Assembly (NCBI GenBank): GCA_903934155.1 | Contig: CAIZMS010000132.1 | Coordinates: forward strand, 1-6,070 | Source of the DNA: an uncultured bacterium | Lineage (GTDB): Bacteria > Verrucomicrobiota > Kiritimatiellia > CAIKKV01 > CAITUY01 | DNA length: 6,070 nt | Direction: 5' to 3' | In this document: piece by piece, positions 1-5,520 of the stretch | How positions within the stretch are numbered: the stretch's first letter is position 1 | How the letters are laid out: every line of letters begins with the position of its first letter | Notes under the pieces: model-generated | Database searches by the model: none | What the model was told of the DNA's origin: nothing | What the model saw: the letters and a program-made list of their open reading frames with translations, nothing else | Position numbers and translations under genes: made by a program

Positions 1-54
1 AAGGAGACATATCCTCCCTTTGCGAACTTCGCGACTTCTGTTCAAATTCTTCAT
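1..54 (-). CDS. Start of an unidentified gene, cut by the left edge
   Basis: Reading leftward from an ATG at 54, 18 codons stay open to the window edge and give MKNLNRSREVRKGRICLL. The start lies 21 nt after the stop of the deacetylase gene, on the same strand, with a weak GGA about 9 nt upstream, so it looks like the next gene of the same operon. A basic N-terminus followed by a hydrophobic beta-strand (ICLL) is how many GT4-type glycosyltransferases begin, which would suit a deacetylase neighbour, but 18 residues cannot establish that. A second possible start is the ATG at 10, preceded by GGGAGG at very short spacing; it would give a different frame. Confidence 0.4.
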   Translation of the reverse strand, partial: MKNLNRSREVRKGRICLL

Positions 55-75
55 CTTGGTTCCGACTATGCCGGA

Positions 76-1191
76 TTAGGCTCCTGAGAAGAAGTTTTTC
101 CGGCCTTTGCCCGGAAGACAATACAGGTGCTGGTGCTTGAGCCGCATGAGGCGGTAGGGCGGATCGCCGGGCTTAACGGAGCGGCCGCCGAACAGGCGGT
201 CGCCAAATGCGGTTTCATAGCCCGTTTGCTTGGCCGCGATTTCAGCAGGCTTGCTGGCCACAGCCCAGGGGAAGCACATGTGGCGAACGGTGTCGGTATT
301 GAGCCGAACGTTGAGCTGCTCCCGGGCTGCGGCCAGATCGTCACGTATGACGGCATCACGCCCGGCCGGAGTTTCCTGCCGACCCTTGAAGGATTCCGCA
401 AGGGCTTGAAGTTGATGCCCCCATCCGGGCCGGTCGAAAAAGGATTCCCCTCCGTTTTCGCGAACATGCCGTGTACAGGCCTCAAAGGCCCCGGGGTTGT
501 CATAGCGAAGGGCCGACGAATAGCGGGACCGATGGGTATAAATCGGGGCACCCAAATCCGAGGTCAAGAGATGACGCTCCCCGGATCCGGTATCGAACCA
601 CGGGTAAAGGTGGGGATGCCGCTTAAAACCGGGCTTCACAAACCCCGCAATGATCGAATCAGAAAATACCAGGGTGTGGCGCAGGGTATGGGCTTGGATA
701 TCCACGGTTCCGGAAGCCTGCAGGGCACGCAATTCACACCACGCTGCAAAGGGTGTATCCGACGCATCGACCCCGTGTGGTGCCCCTTCTGCGCTACCCA
801 ATGCCAGCCTGGGCTGCGCCAGCTCAGGAACCAGGGCTGGACTCACATAGGTAATGGCTTGGAGTCCATATTTCCTGAGTAACGGGGCCGCCACGGTCCA
901 GAGGCTGGCCCAGGCATCATCGAAACAGAGCGCCACGGAGTTCGGCCCCGGATGAATGCCGCGCCTGACATAAGCGGAAATAGCCTCAGAGGTCACTGTC
1001 CGGTAGCCGTTCTCGGCCAGATACACCAGATAAGGCTCCAACCGGTCAACGACGGCCTCGTGAAAGTGGAACACGGGAAGCCAGCGCCCGAGACTCCCGC
1101 CAAACAGAAAGGCCGGGTAGCACCCGGTGGCCAAATCAAGCACCCCCCGCCAGGGTGTGTTTCGCTCGGTAAATGGTATTCGCTGGATCAT
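76..1191 (-). CDS. Polysaccharide deacetylase family protein (NodB/CE4-like)
   Basis: The 371-residue product carries the three motifs of metal-dependent carbohydrate deacetylases. Motif 1 is CFDDA, with the catalytic and metal Asp at 91-92. Motif 2 is HTLRH at 168-172, matching H(S/T)xxH. Motif 3 is CFPWA at 306-310, followed by a stretch resembling the usual AxxxGYxxAF. The family hydrolyses N- or O-acetyl groups on chitin-like oligomers, peptidoglycan or exopolysaccharide; the substrate here cannot be read from the sequence. The metal triad is intact, so activity is plausible. The segment between motifs 2 and 3 (about 135 residues) is longer than in a minimal NodB domain and looks like an insertion. 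No signal peptide or membrane segment is evident, which suggests a cytoplasmic enzyme. The gene follows a small membrane-protein gene by 38 nt and precedes another start by 21 nt, as in an operon. The ATG at 1191 has only a weak, distant AGGA. Confidence 0.85.
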   Translation of the reverse strand: MIQRIPFTERNTPWRGVLDLATGCYPAFLFGGSLGRWLPVFHFHEAVVDRLEPYLVYLAENGYRTVTSEAISAYVRRGIHPGPNSVALCFDDAWASLWTVAAPLLRKYGLQAITYVSPALVPELAQPRLALGSAEGAPHGVDASDTPFAAWCELRALQASGTVDIQAHTLRHTLVFSDSIIAGFVKPGFKRHPHLYPWFDTGSGERHLLTSDLGAPIYTHRSRYSSALRYDNPGAFEACTRHVRENGGESFFDRPGWGHQLQALAESFKGRQETPAGRDAVIRDDLAAAREQLNVRLNTDTVRHMCFPWAVASKPAEIAAKQTGYETAFGDRLFGGRSVKPGDPPYRLMRLKHQHLYCLPGKGRKNFFSGA

Positions 1192-1229
1192 CCTGTCACG
1201 CCATCCTGAAAGCCTGTACCTTGCACTTA

Positions 1230-1529
1230 TCAGGACTTTGAATCAATCGTGTTTTGCGGATCCAACGGAGTGAAATTCGATTTCCGCCGTCGCGCACGCC
1301 TGCGCATTTTTTTGAACATTTCCCGAACCCATCGGCTGAACCGGGTTTTGGGTGCCAGCATCAGGATGCCGAAGATGAGCGGCGTCCACCCCGGCAACAC
1401 CGGCACAAGAATCCCGACAAGCCCGACCAGGATCAGCACAATCCCCGTCCCGATCTGGAGTTCCCGCCTGAATCGTTTTCTCCAGGGAACGGAATTCGCA
1501 GCAGATTCGCTCTTTGGGTATTTGATCAT
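1230..1529 (-). CDS. Small PGPGW-type (DUF454-like) transmembrane protein
   Basis: This 99-residue protein has a basic N-terminus, then a strongly hydrophobic stretch at about 26-60. The stretch is split by a proline-rich turn (P43, then LPGW at 45-48), giving two short membrane helices in a hairpin. A very basic tail follows (RRRARRRKS near 77-85). The pattern of glycine-rich helix, LPGW turn, then a GxLMLAPKTRFSRW-like second helix resembles the PGPGW putative transmembrane family, whose function is unknown; the motif here is VLPGW rather than PGPGW. The positive-inside rule would place both ends in the cytoplasm. The ATG at 1529 lies 7 nt after the CCA end of the tRNA-Gln gene, so no Shine-Dalgarno fits outside the tRNA; no better downstream start exists before the membrane segment. 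The gene probably shares a transcript with the tRNA and the deacetylase. Confidence 0.75.
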   Translation of the reverse strand: MIKYPKSESAANSVPWRKRFRRELQIGTGIVLILVGLVGILVPVLPGWTPLIFGILMLAPKTRFSRWVREMFKKMRRRARRRKSNFTPLDPQNTIDSKS

Positions 1530-1536
1530 CTTTAAT

Positions 1537-1610
1537 TGGTTGCCGGACTAGGATTCGAACCTAGACAAGCAGATTCAGAATCTGCTGTGCTACCATTACA
1601 CAATCCGGCA
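1537..1610 (-). tRNA. tRNA-Gln (anticodon CUG), CCA encoded
   Basis: The reverse strand folds into a complete 74-nt cloverleaf. The 7-bp acceptor stem is TGCCGGA/TCCGGCA. The D arm is GTGT-AATGGTA-GCAC. The anticodon stem is GCAGA/TCTGC around loop TTCTGAA, giving anticodon CTG for the glutamine codon CAG. The variable loop is 4 nt, and the T arm is CTAGG-TTCGAAT-CCTAG. The discriminator is A and the CCA end is encoded. The U1-A72 first pair is typical of bacterial tRNA-Gln. The gene is first in a minus-strand unit and is followed after 7 nt by a protein-coding start. Confidence 0.97.
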
Positions 1611-1626
1611 ATAATTCGGAGGCGGA

Positions 1627-1656
1627 AGGATGCGAAATGTCTTAAGGGGGCGTCAA
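1627..1656 (-). promoter_or_regulatory. Probable promoter of the tRNA-Gln unit
   Basis: On the minus strand a -35 box TTGACG (1656-1651) is followed after 18 nt by a weak -10 CATCCT (1632-1627). Transcription would start near 1620, about 10 nt before the tRNA 5' end at 1610, which is a typical leader length. The -35 is 5/6 to consensus and the -10 only 3/6. Confidence 0.45.
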
Positions 1657-1693
1657 GTTCCTTTTCCGAAGACTCCCCTCCCCATTTTCGAGC

Positions 1694-1721
1694 TTGAGCC
1701 CCACGGGTTCAGAAGGATACT
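1694..1721 (+). promoter_or_regulatory. Possible promoter of the receiver-domain gene
   Basis: TTGAGC (1694-1699) and GATACT (1716-1721) are separated by 16 nt, each 4/6 to the sigma-70 consensus. An overlapping TATATT at 1721-1726 is a better -10 but has no -35 at proper spacing. The start codon lies about 30 nt downstream, preceded by a purine run GAGAGAG at 1745-1751 that can act as ribosome binding site with a 9-nt spacer. Confidence 0.35.
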
Positions 1722-1760
1722 ATATTAATCGGGAAAAGGAAATAGAGAGAGTAGACACCC

Positions 1761-2156
1761 ATGAACTCAAAAAAAGCTCTGGTTCTCGATGATGACCCTG
1801 TCATGCTTGAGATCCTCAAGAAACACCTTGAAGTCCGCGGTTATGAAGTGGCGGGATATTCCAACCCTGCCCTCTGCCCCCTCTTCACCGCGCGAACCTG
1901 CTCTCAGGACATCCCCTGTCCCGATGTCGTCGTGACCGATCTGATCATGAGCACCGTCAACGGAATCCAATTCATCGATGAGGTGAAGCGGAAGGGCTGC
2001 GCCAACAGTCATATCGCCCTGATTTCAGGACTCTGGACTGAAATTACTTTGAAATGGGCGGCGGAATTCGGCGTCAAGGTACTACACAAACCGGTCAATC
2101 TTGAAGAATTGACCGATTGGTTGAATACGATTGAGGCAAAAAGCCCCCCCCCTTGA
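1761..2156 (+). CDS. Stand-alone response regulator receiver protein with Cys-bearing insertion
   Basis: The 131-residue protein is a single REC domain. The acidic pocket is D10-D11-D12, the phosphoacceptor is D60 (VVVTDLIM, followed by NG at 68-69), the switch serine is S89 (ALISG), and the conserved lysine is K110 (HKPV). All catalytic residues are present, so it should accept phosphate from a histidine kinase. It has no DNA-binding or enzymatic output domain, so it would act CheY/Spo0F-like, by protein contact or phosphorelay. Between beta-2 and beta-3, where helix alpha-2 normally lies, the chain is about six residues longer and carries C39, C47 and C53, with C80 in the next loop. I recall a receiver subgroup with this Cys pattern from deltaproteobacteria, but cannot verify it here. 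A run of nine C sits just before the stop and encodes the Pro-rich tail. The gene converges on the kinase gene. Confidence 0.9.
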   Translation: MNSKKALVLDDDPVMLEILKKHLEVRGYEVAGYSNPALCPLFTARTCSQDIPCPDVVVTDLIMSTVNGIQFIDEVKRKGCANSHIALISGLWTEITLKWAAEFGVKVLHKPVNLEELTDWLNTIEAKSPPP

Positions 2157-2185
2157 CCCCATCCACAGGGATCTTCTTCCCAGCC

Positions 2186-3364
2186 TTAAATCAAAGGTCT
2201 CCTGGATATCACGGGAAGGATCAGCTCGATTCGGGTTCCTTTTTTCCGTTGGCTTACAAGGGTCATGCTCCCGTTCAGAATATCGGCACGTTCACGAATG
2301 CTGAAAAGACCAAATTTTCGTTTACCAATACAAGTGGGGTCAAACCCGCGCCCCTTATCGGAAACCTCCACCTTGAATTGATCCCGCCCGTCGGGCTTGA
2401 TCTGAACCACGGCCGTCCGTATCCCGGCATGCTTGATGACATTCAGCAACAATTCTCGTACCGCCTCAAAAACAAAAATCCCCATCTCCTCCGAAACCCG
2501 CTCCGCCACCGCCGCCACCTTGACCTGAACAGACATGGCGAATTTGTGTTTCATGTCTGCCGCCAGCCAACGAAGAGCCATCTTCAATCCCCGTTCATGA
2601 ATAATGGGCGGTCGCAAATCCACGGTGAGCGTGCGTGTCACCTCAATCGCCTTGTCCAGCATATGCTGGGCCCGATCCGCCACCGCCCGGGCTGAAGCCG
2701 TCGGGCTGTGCTCATGGAATTCCCCAACCTTGAATTTTGCCGCCACAAGCCATTGCTGAAGATCCTCGTGCAGAATATAGGCAATCCTCCGGCGCTCGCG
2801 ATGTTCAACCCGGATGATTTCCTCCGCCAGTGCCTGGAGTTTTGTAGTGCGATCCCTGACCTCGCCTTCCAGTCCATCCCGGACACTTTCCAACTCTCTC
2901 TGCAAGGTCTTGTAGGGGGTGACATCATTGAACATAACAAAGACCTTGCTGGCAACCGGAACCCCGAAAATATACATCGTCTTGACAGCGCCGTCCTTGC
3001 AGGTTACCCGATACTCATCGCCCTTTATTTCGGCCTGCTCCACCAGCGCCCTTTGAACATGACCCATCCACTGGGATATGGTTTTTTTTCGATACGCCTT
3101 GTCCGGATAAGCCTTTGCCCACCATTCATCCATGGTGGGAATATCCGAGGGGGAGTACCCGAAGGTCTCGATCGCCTTCCGGTTGATGTACTCAATCGTT
3201 CCATCCATCCCGACGATGGCCATGGACATGGGGGATAATTCGATTATCTTTCGAAGCAGGGCTTCATTTTCCCGCATCGACTCCTCCAAGCCCAGTTTCG
3301 GAAGGATTCGCCCGACCCGAACTTTTTTCTTTCGCTGGAATTGGCTCTCTAATTTTTGCGTCAT
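2186..3364 (-). CDS. Soluble PAS sensor histidine kinase (NarL/DegS-type HisKA_3)
   Basis: Numbering here starts from the GTG at 3376 (396 residues). A basic N-terminus leads to one PAS domain (about 38-155; SPMSMAIVGMDGTIEYIN, ending in MFNDVTPYK). A coiled-coil linker (about 156-190) precedes the HisKA_3 dimerisation region with phosphoacceptor H203 (ILHEDLQQ). The HATPase domain follows: N box VRELLLNVIKHAG with N312, G1 box SDKGRGF (339-345), G2 box KFGLFSIRERADILNGS. All catalytic motifs are intact. The usual HD pair is HE here, a conservative change. No membrane segment is visible, so it is a cytoplasmic sensor whose PAS ligand is unknown. I prefer the ATG at 3364 (392 residues) because GGGGGTG lies 9 nt upstream; the GTG at 3376 has no well-spaced site. 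The gene is divergent from amt and converges on the receiver gene, its possible partner. Confidence 0.9.
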   Translation of the reverse strand: MTQKLESQFQRKKKVRVGRILPKLGLEESMRENEALLRKIIELSPMSMAIVGMDGTIEYINRKAIETFGYSPSDIPTMDEWWAKAYPDKAYRKKTISQWMGHVQRALVEQAEIKGDEYRVTCKDGAVKTMYIFGVPVASKVFVMFNDVTPYKTLQRELESVRDGLEGEVRDRTTKLQALAEEIIRVEHRERRRIAYILHEDLQQWLVAAKFKVGEFHEHSPTASARAVADRAQHMLDKAIEVTRTLTVDLRPPIIHERGLKMALRWLAADMKHKFAMSVQVKVAAVAERVSEEMGIFVFEAVRELLLNVIKHAGIRTAVVQIKPDGRDQFKVEVSDKGRGFDPTCIGKRKFGLFSIRERADILNGSMTLVSQRKKGTRIELILPVISRRPLI

Positions 3365-3397
3365 TCCCAGTTGCACCCCCAGAAGACGACATTCCCT

Positions 3398-3456
3398 TTA
3401 CACATAGGAAAAGCCCTTCGCTGTGTCAAGTGACACAAAGATACAAATATGTGTAA
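3398..3456. promoter_or_regulatory. Nested operator-like inverted repeats over the kinase promoter
   Basis: The core is a perfect 16-bp dyad at 3422-3437, TGTGTCA-AG-TGACACA. It is flanked by a second inverted pair, TTACACAT at 3398-3405 and ATGTGTAA at 3449-3456. The half-sites TGACACA and TTACACA differ by one base, so all four could be read by one dimeric protein. The core covers the kinase -35 box and the left outer site covers its -10, as expected for a repressor or autoregulator. A fifth copy, TTACACA, lies at 3553-3559 on the amt side. No candidate DNA-binding protein is encoded in the window. Confidence 0.5.
3401..3429 (-). promoter_or_regulatory. Promoter of the histidine kinase gene
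   Basis: On the minus strand a perfect -35 TTGACA (3429-3424) is followed after exactly 17 nt by TATGTG (3406-3401), which shares TAT with the -10 consensus. Transcription would start near 3394, leaving about 30 nt to the ATG at 3364. The weak -10 with a perfect -35 suggests a regulated promoter, and both elements lie inside repeated TKACACA-type half-sites. Confidence 0.5.
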
Positions 3457-3586
3457 TACTGCGTTGATAATTCATTTTTGTATTCCGCTTAATCATAAAA
3501 ACAGTATTGCAGTTTTTTTCATTTTCACCGTATTTCCCTTTTTTATAAGGTTTTACACAAAGTCCAGGTATCGCGAAGTCTTCCCT

Positions 3587-3602
3587 TGGCACGGATAATG
3601 GT
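3587..3602 (+). promoter_or_regulatory. Candidate sigma-54 promoter of amt (good -24, imperfect -12)
   Basis: TTGGCACGG at 3586-3594 matches the sigma-54 -24 element (YTGGCACGR) completely. At the correct spacing the -12 element reads ATGGT (3598-3602) where TTGCA is expected, so the conserved GC is GG. Transcription would begin near 3613, giving a leader of about 44 nt. Sigma-54/NtrC control of amt under nitrogen limitation is well known in many bacteria and fits this position. I found no convincing NtrC site upstream. The region 3441-3560 is strikingly AT-rich compared with the flanking genes. Confidence 0.45.
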
Positions 3603-3656
3603 AATAACAAGTCTCCGAAGAGATAGACACTGACCATAACAAAAAAAGGAGGAGAT

Positions 3657-5033
3657 ATGAAAAGGCTGGGATTCATGAGGGGGTTTATAGGAATGGGAAT
3701 GGCACTGGCGGGCGCGTTGCCCGCCCTGGCGGAAGAGGCCGCCACTACGGTAACCGCCGCAGTTGCGGCAACTCCGGCTCCGGCGGCCGCCGCGTCGGCG
3801 GTGAATTCCGGGGATACGGCCTGGGTTCTGGTGAGTACGGCGCTGGTCATGCTGATGACCATCCCGGGGCTGGCCTTCTTCTATGGGGGCCTCGTCCGGA
3901 AAAAGAACGTGCTCTCCGTCCTCATGCAGTGCTTCTTTCTGATGTGCGCCGTGAGCCTGCAGTGGGTAATCTGCGGGTACAGCCTGTCGTTCGGACCCGA
4001 CGTGAAGGGCCTGATCGGCAATCTGGACTGGGCGATGCTGAAGAATGTGGGGCTGGAACCGAATGCCGACTATGCCGGCACGATTCCCCATCAGGTCTTC
4101 ATGATCTTCCAGATGATGTTTGCCGTCATTACACCCGGATTGATCATCGGAGCTTTTGCCGAGCGCATGAAGTTTTCTGCATTTGTCGTGTTCATGCTGC
4201 TGTGGTCCACGATCGTCTATGATCCTGTGTGTCACTGGGTCTGGGGCATGGGCGGGTTCGTGCGCAAGATGGGCGCGCTGGACTTCGCCGGGGGTACGGT
4301 CGTGCATATCAATGCCGGCGTCGCCGCTCTGGTTGCCGCCCTGGTATTGGGTCGCCGTCTGGGACACCCTCACAAGCTGTCTCCCCCGCACAACCTTCCG
4401 TTTGCGGTGATGGGTGCCGCGTTGCTGTGGTTCGGCTGGTACGGCTTTAATGCCGGAAGCGCTTTGGGCGCGAACGGCCTGGCAGGAAACGCTTTCGTGG
4501 TGACTCATGTGGCGACCGCCGTTGCCGGGTTAGCCTGGGCAACAATGGATGTGATCTTCAACCGGCGTATGACGGTGCTGGGCCTGATCTCCGGCGCGGT
4601 GGCGGGGTTGGTGGCCATCACTCCAGCGGCAGGCTTCGTCACTGTGGGCGGCGCCATGGGAATCGGACTGGGCGCGGGAGTCATCTGCTACCTGTTCGTC
4701 AGCTTCGTCAAGGAGAAGCTCGGGTATGATGACGCCTTGGATGCCTTCGGCGTGCACTGCGTGGGCGGAATCTGGGGCGCGCTGGCAACGGGTTTGTGGG
4801 CAACCACAGCCGTCAACAGCGCTGGCGCAAACGGACTGTTCTATGGGAACCCGGCGCAGTTCATTATCCAGCTCAAGGCGGTGGCGATCACCGTCGCCTA
4901 CTCCGGCGTCGTCAGCTTCGTCCTGCTGAAGTTGGTGGATGTCGTGATCGGCCTGCGGGCAACAGAACAATCCGAGCGGATCGGCCTGGATCTGACAGAC
5001 CATCGCGAAACCGGCTACACGATGCTCGACTAA
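3657..5033 (+). CDS. amt: Ammonium transporter (Amt/Mep/Rh family)
   Basis: The 458-residue protein is an inner-membrane ammonium channel of full family length. A signal peptide (1-25, ending ALPALA) is followed by a low-complexity Ala/Pro/Thr stretch (about 26-50) and then the first helix with the family motif IPGLAFFYGGLVRKKNVLS. Conserved pore residues are visible: the twin histidines H217 (GGTVVHINAG) and H367 (AFGVHCVGG), D209 (ALDFAGG, matching D160 of E. coli AmtB), W196 in the vestibule, and probably the Phe gate around F155. The C-terminal tail (GLRATEQSERIGLDLTDHRETGY) is the cytoplasmic segment that contacts P-II proteins. A strong AGGAGG at 3647-3652 fixes the ATG. The P-II gene follows after 47 nt, the classic amtB-glnK pairing, though in amt-first order. 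The 25-residue Ala-rich spacer after the signal peptide is longer than in E. coli AmtB. Confidence 0.97.
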   Translation: MKRLGFMRGFIGMGMALAGALPALAEEAATTVTAAVAATPAPAAAASAVNSGDTAWVLVSTALVMLMTIPGLAFFYGGLVRKKNVLSVLMQCFFLMCAVSLQWVICGYSLSFGPDVKGLIGNLDWAMLKNVGLEPNADYAGTIPHQVFMIFQMMFAVITPGLIIGAFAERMKFSAFVVFMLLWSTIVYDPVCHWVWGMGGFVRKMGALDFAGGTVVHINAGVAALVAALVLGRRLGHPHKLSPPHNLPFAVMGAALLWFGWYGFNAGSALGANGLAGNAFVVTHVATAVAGLAWATMDVIFNRRMTVLGLISGAVAGLVAITPAAGFVTVGGAMGIGLGAGVICYLFVSFVKEKLGYDDALDAFGVHCVGGIWGALATGLWATTAVNSAGANGLFYGNPAQFIIQLKAVAITVAYSGVVSFVLLKLVDVVIGLRATEQSERIGLDLTDHRETGYTMLD

Positions 5034-5080
5034 GGATGCAACATAAAGATTGATGAACGACATTACTAAGGAGAAATAAA

Positions 5081-5422
5081 ATGAAATACATCGTAGCAAT
5101 CATACAGCCCGACCGGTTGGACGAAGTCCTGGAACGGCTCACGGCAAGCAAAGTCCACCTGGTCACGGCGTCAAGCGTGATGGGGCGAGGGCGCCAGGGC
5201 GGAATCGCCCAGGTTTATCGAAGCCATAAGGAGGCTGGAACCCTCCTGAAAAAAATGAAACTCGAGATTGCCGTGAATGACGATTATGTCAAGCCGGCCA
5301 TCGAGGCCATCACCGGAGGAGCACGGACCGGGGAAGTCGGGGACGGAAAAATCTTTGTCCTCGACCTGGAACAGTGCATTCGCATCCGAACCGGCGAAAC
5401 AGGAGGCGAAGCCATCGGATAG
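5081..5422 (+). CDS. glnK: Nitrogen regulatory protein P-II (GlnK/GlnB family), no Tyr-51
   Basis: This 113-residue protein is a full-length P-II signal transducer, a trimer that binds ATP/ADP and 2-oxoglutarate. It aligns without gaps to GlnB/GlnK: the T-loop base GRGRQGG (35-41) with Q39, the B-loop ARTGEVGDGK (81-90) with K90, and the C-terminal RIRTGETG (101-108) with R101 and R103. In the T-loop, where GlnB has YRGAEY at 46-51, this protein reads YRSHKE, so Y46 is kept but the uridylylation tyrosine Y51 is Glu. Control is therefore probably by ligand binding alone. The location directly behind amt makes Amt gating the likely job, hence glnK rather than glnB; the family assignment is firm, the symbol less so. 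AAGGAG at 5068-5073 with 7-nt spacing supports the ATG. Confidence 0.95.
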   Translation: MKYIVAIIQPDRLDEVLERLTASKVHLVTASSVMGRGRQGGIAQVYRSHKEAGTLLKKMKLEIAVNDDYVKPAIEAITGGARTGEVGDGKIFVLDLEQCIRIRTGETGGEAIG

Positions 5423-5436
5423 GAATGACCCGGCCG

Positions 5437-5469
5437 CGGGTGGCGGCCCGACAGGAAAGTCGCCACCCG
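5437..5469 (+). other. GC-rich intercistronic hairpin downstream of the P-II gene
   Basis: CGGGTGGCG (5437-5445) and CGCCACCCG (5461-5469) form a perfect 9-bp stem, extendable by a G-U and a C-G pair, with an 11-nt loop. It starts 14 nt after the P-II stop. No T-run follows, so it is not a standard intrinsic terminator. It could stabilise the upstream amt-P-II message, mark a processing site, or cut readthrough into the next gene. Confidence 0.5.
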
Positions 5470-5520
5470 GGATTCACGAAACGCATCAACAACATAAAAT
5501 AGAAAGAAAGTGAGACAAAT

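Noticed and set aside
127..882. Long plus-strand open frame of 251 codons
   Set aside because: It is antisense to the deacetylase, whose catalytic motifs are intact; its translation has no recognisable domain.
1569..1585. Perfect palindrome GCAGATTCAGAATCTGC
   Set aside because: It is the anticodon stem-loop of tRNA-Gln, not an operator.
1537..1610. tRNA gene as an integration site for a mobile element
   Set aside because: No integrase gene and no repeated tRNA 3' end is present in the window.
2168..2181. GGGA/TCCC hairpin between the convergent genes as a bidirectional terminator
   Set aside because: Only 4 bp of stem and no T-run on either strand; too weak to call.
2153..3238. Plus-strand open frames opposite the kinase gene
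   Set aside because: They are antisense shadows of a kinase with all conserved boxes; the products are low-complexity and motif-free.
3457..3469. IHF-like sequence (TATCAACGCAGTA on the minus strand)
   Set aside because: It misses one consensus base and lies about 145 nt before the predicted amt start, farther than usual for a sigma-54 promoter; such matches are common in AT-rich DNA.
3455..3508. AATACTG...CAGTATT 7-bp inverted repeat with a 40-nt loop
   Set aside because: Short arms and a long AT-rich loop; likely by chance.
3543..4508. Minus-strand open frame of 321 codons opposite amt
   Set aside because: The His/Gln/Arg-rich translation is typical of an antisense frame of a GC-rich membrane protein; amt is certain on the other strand.
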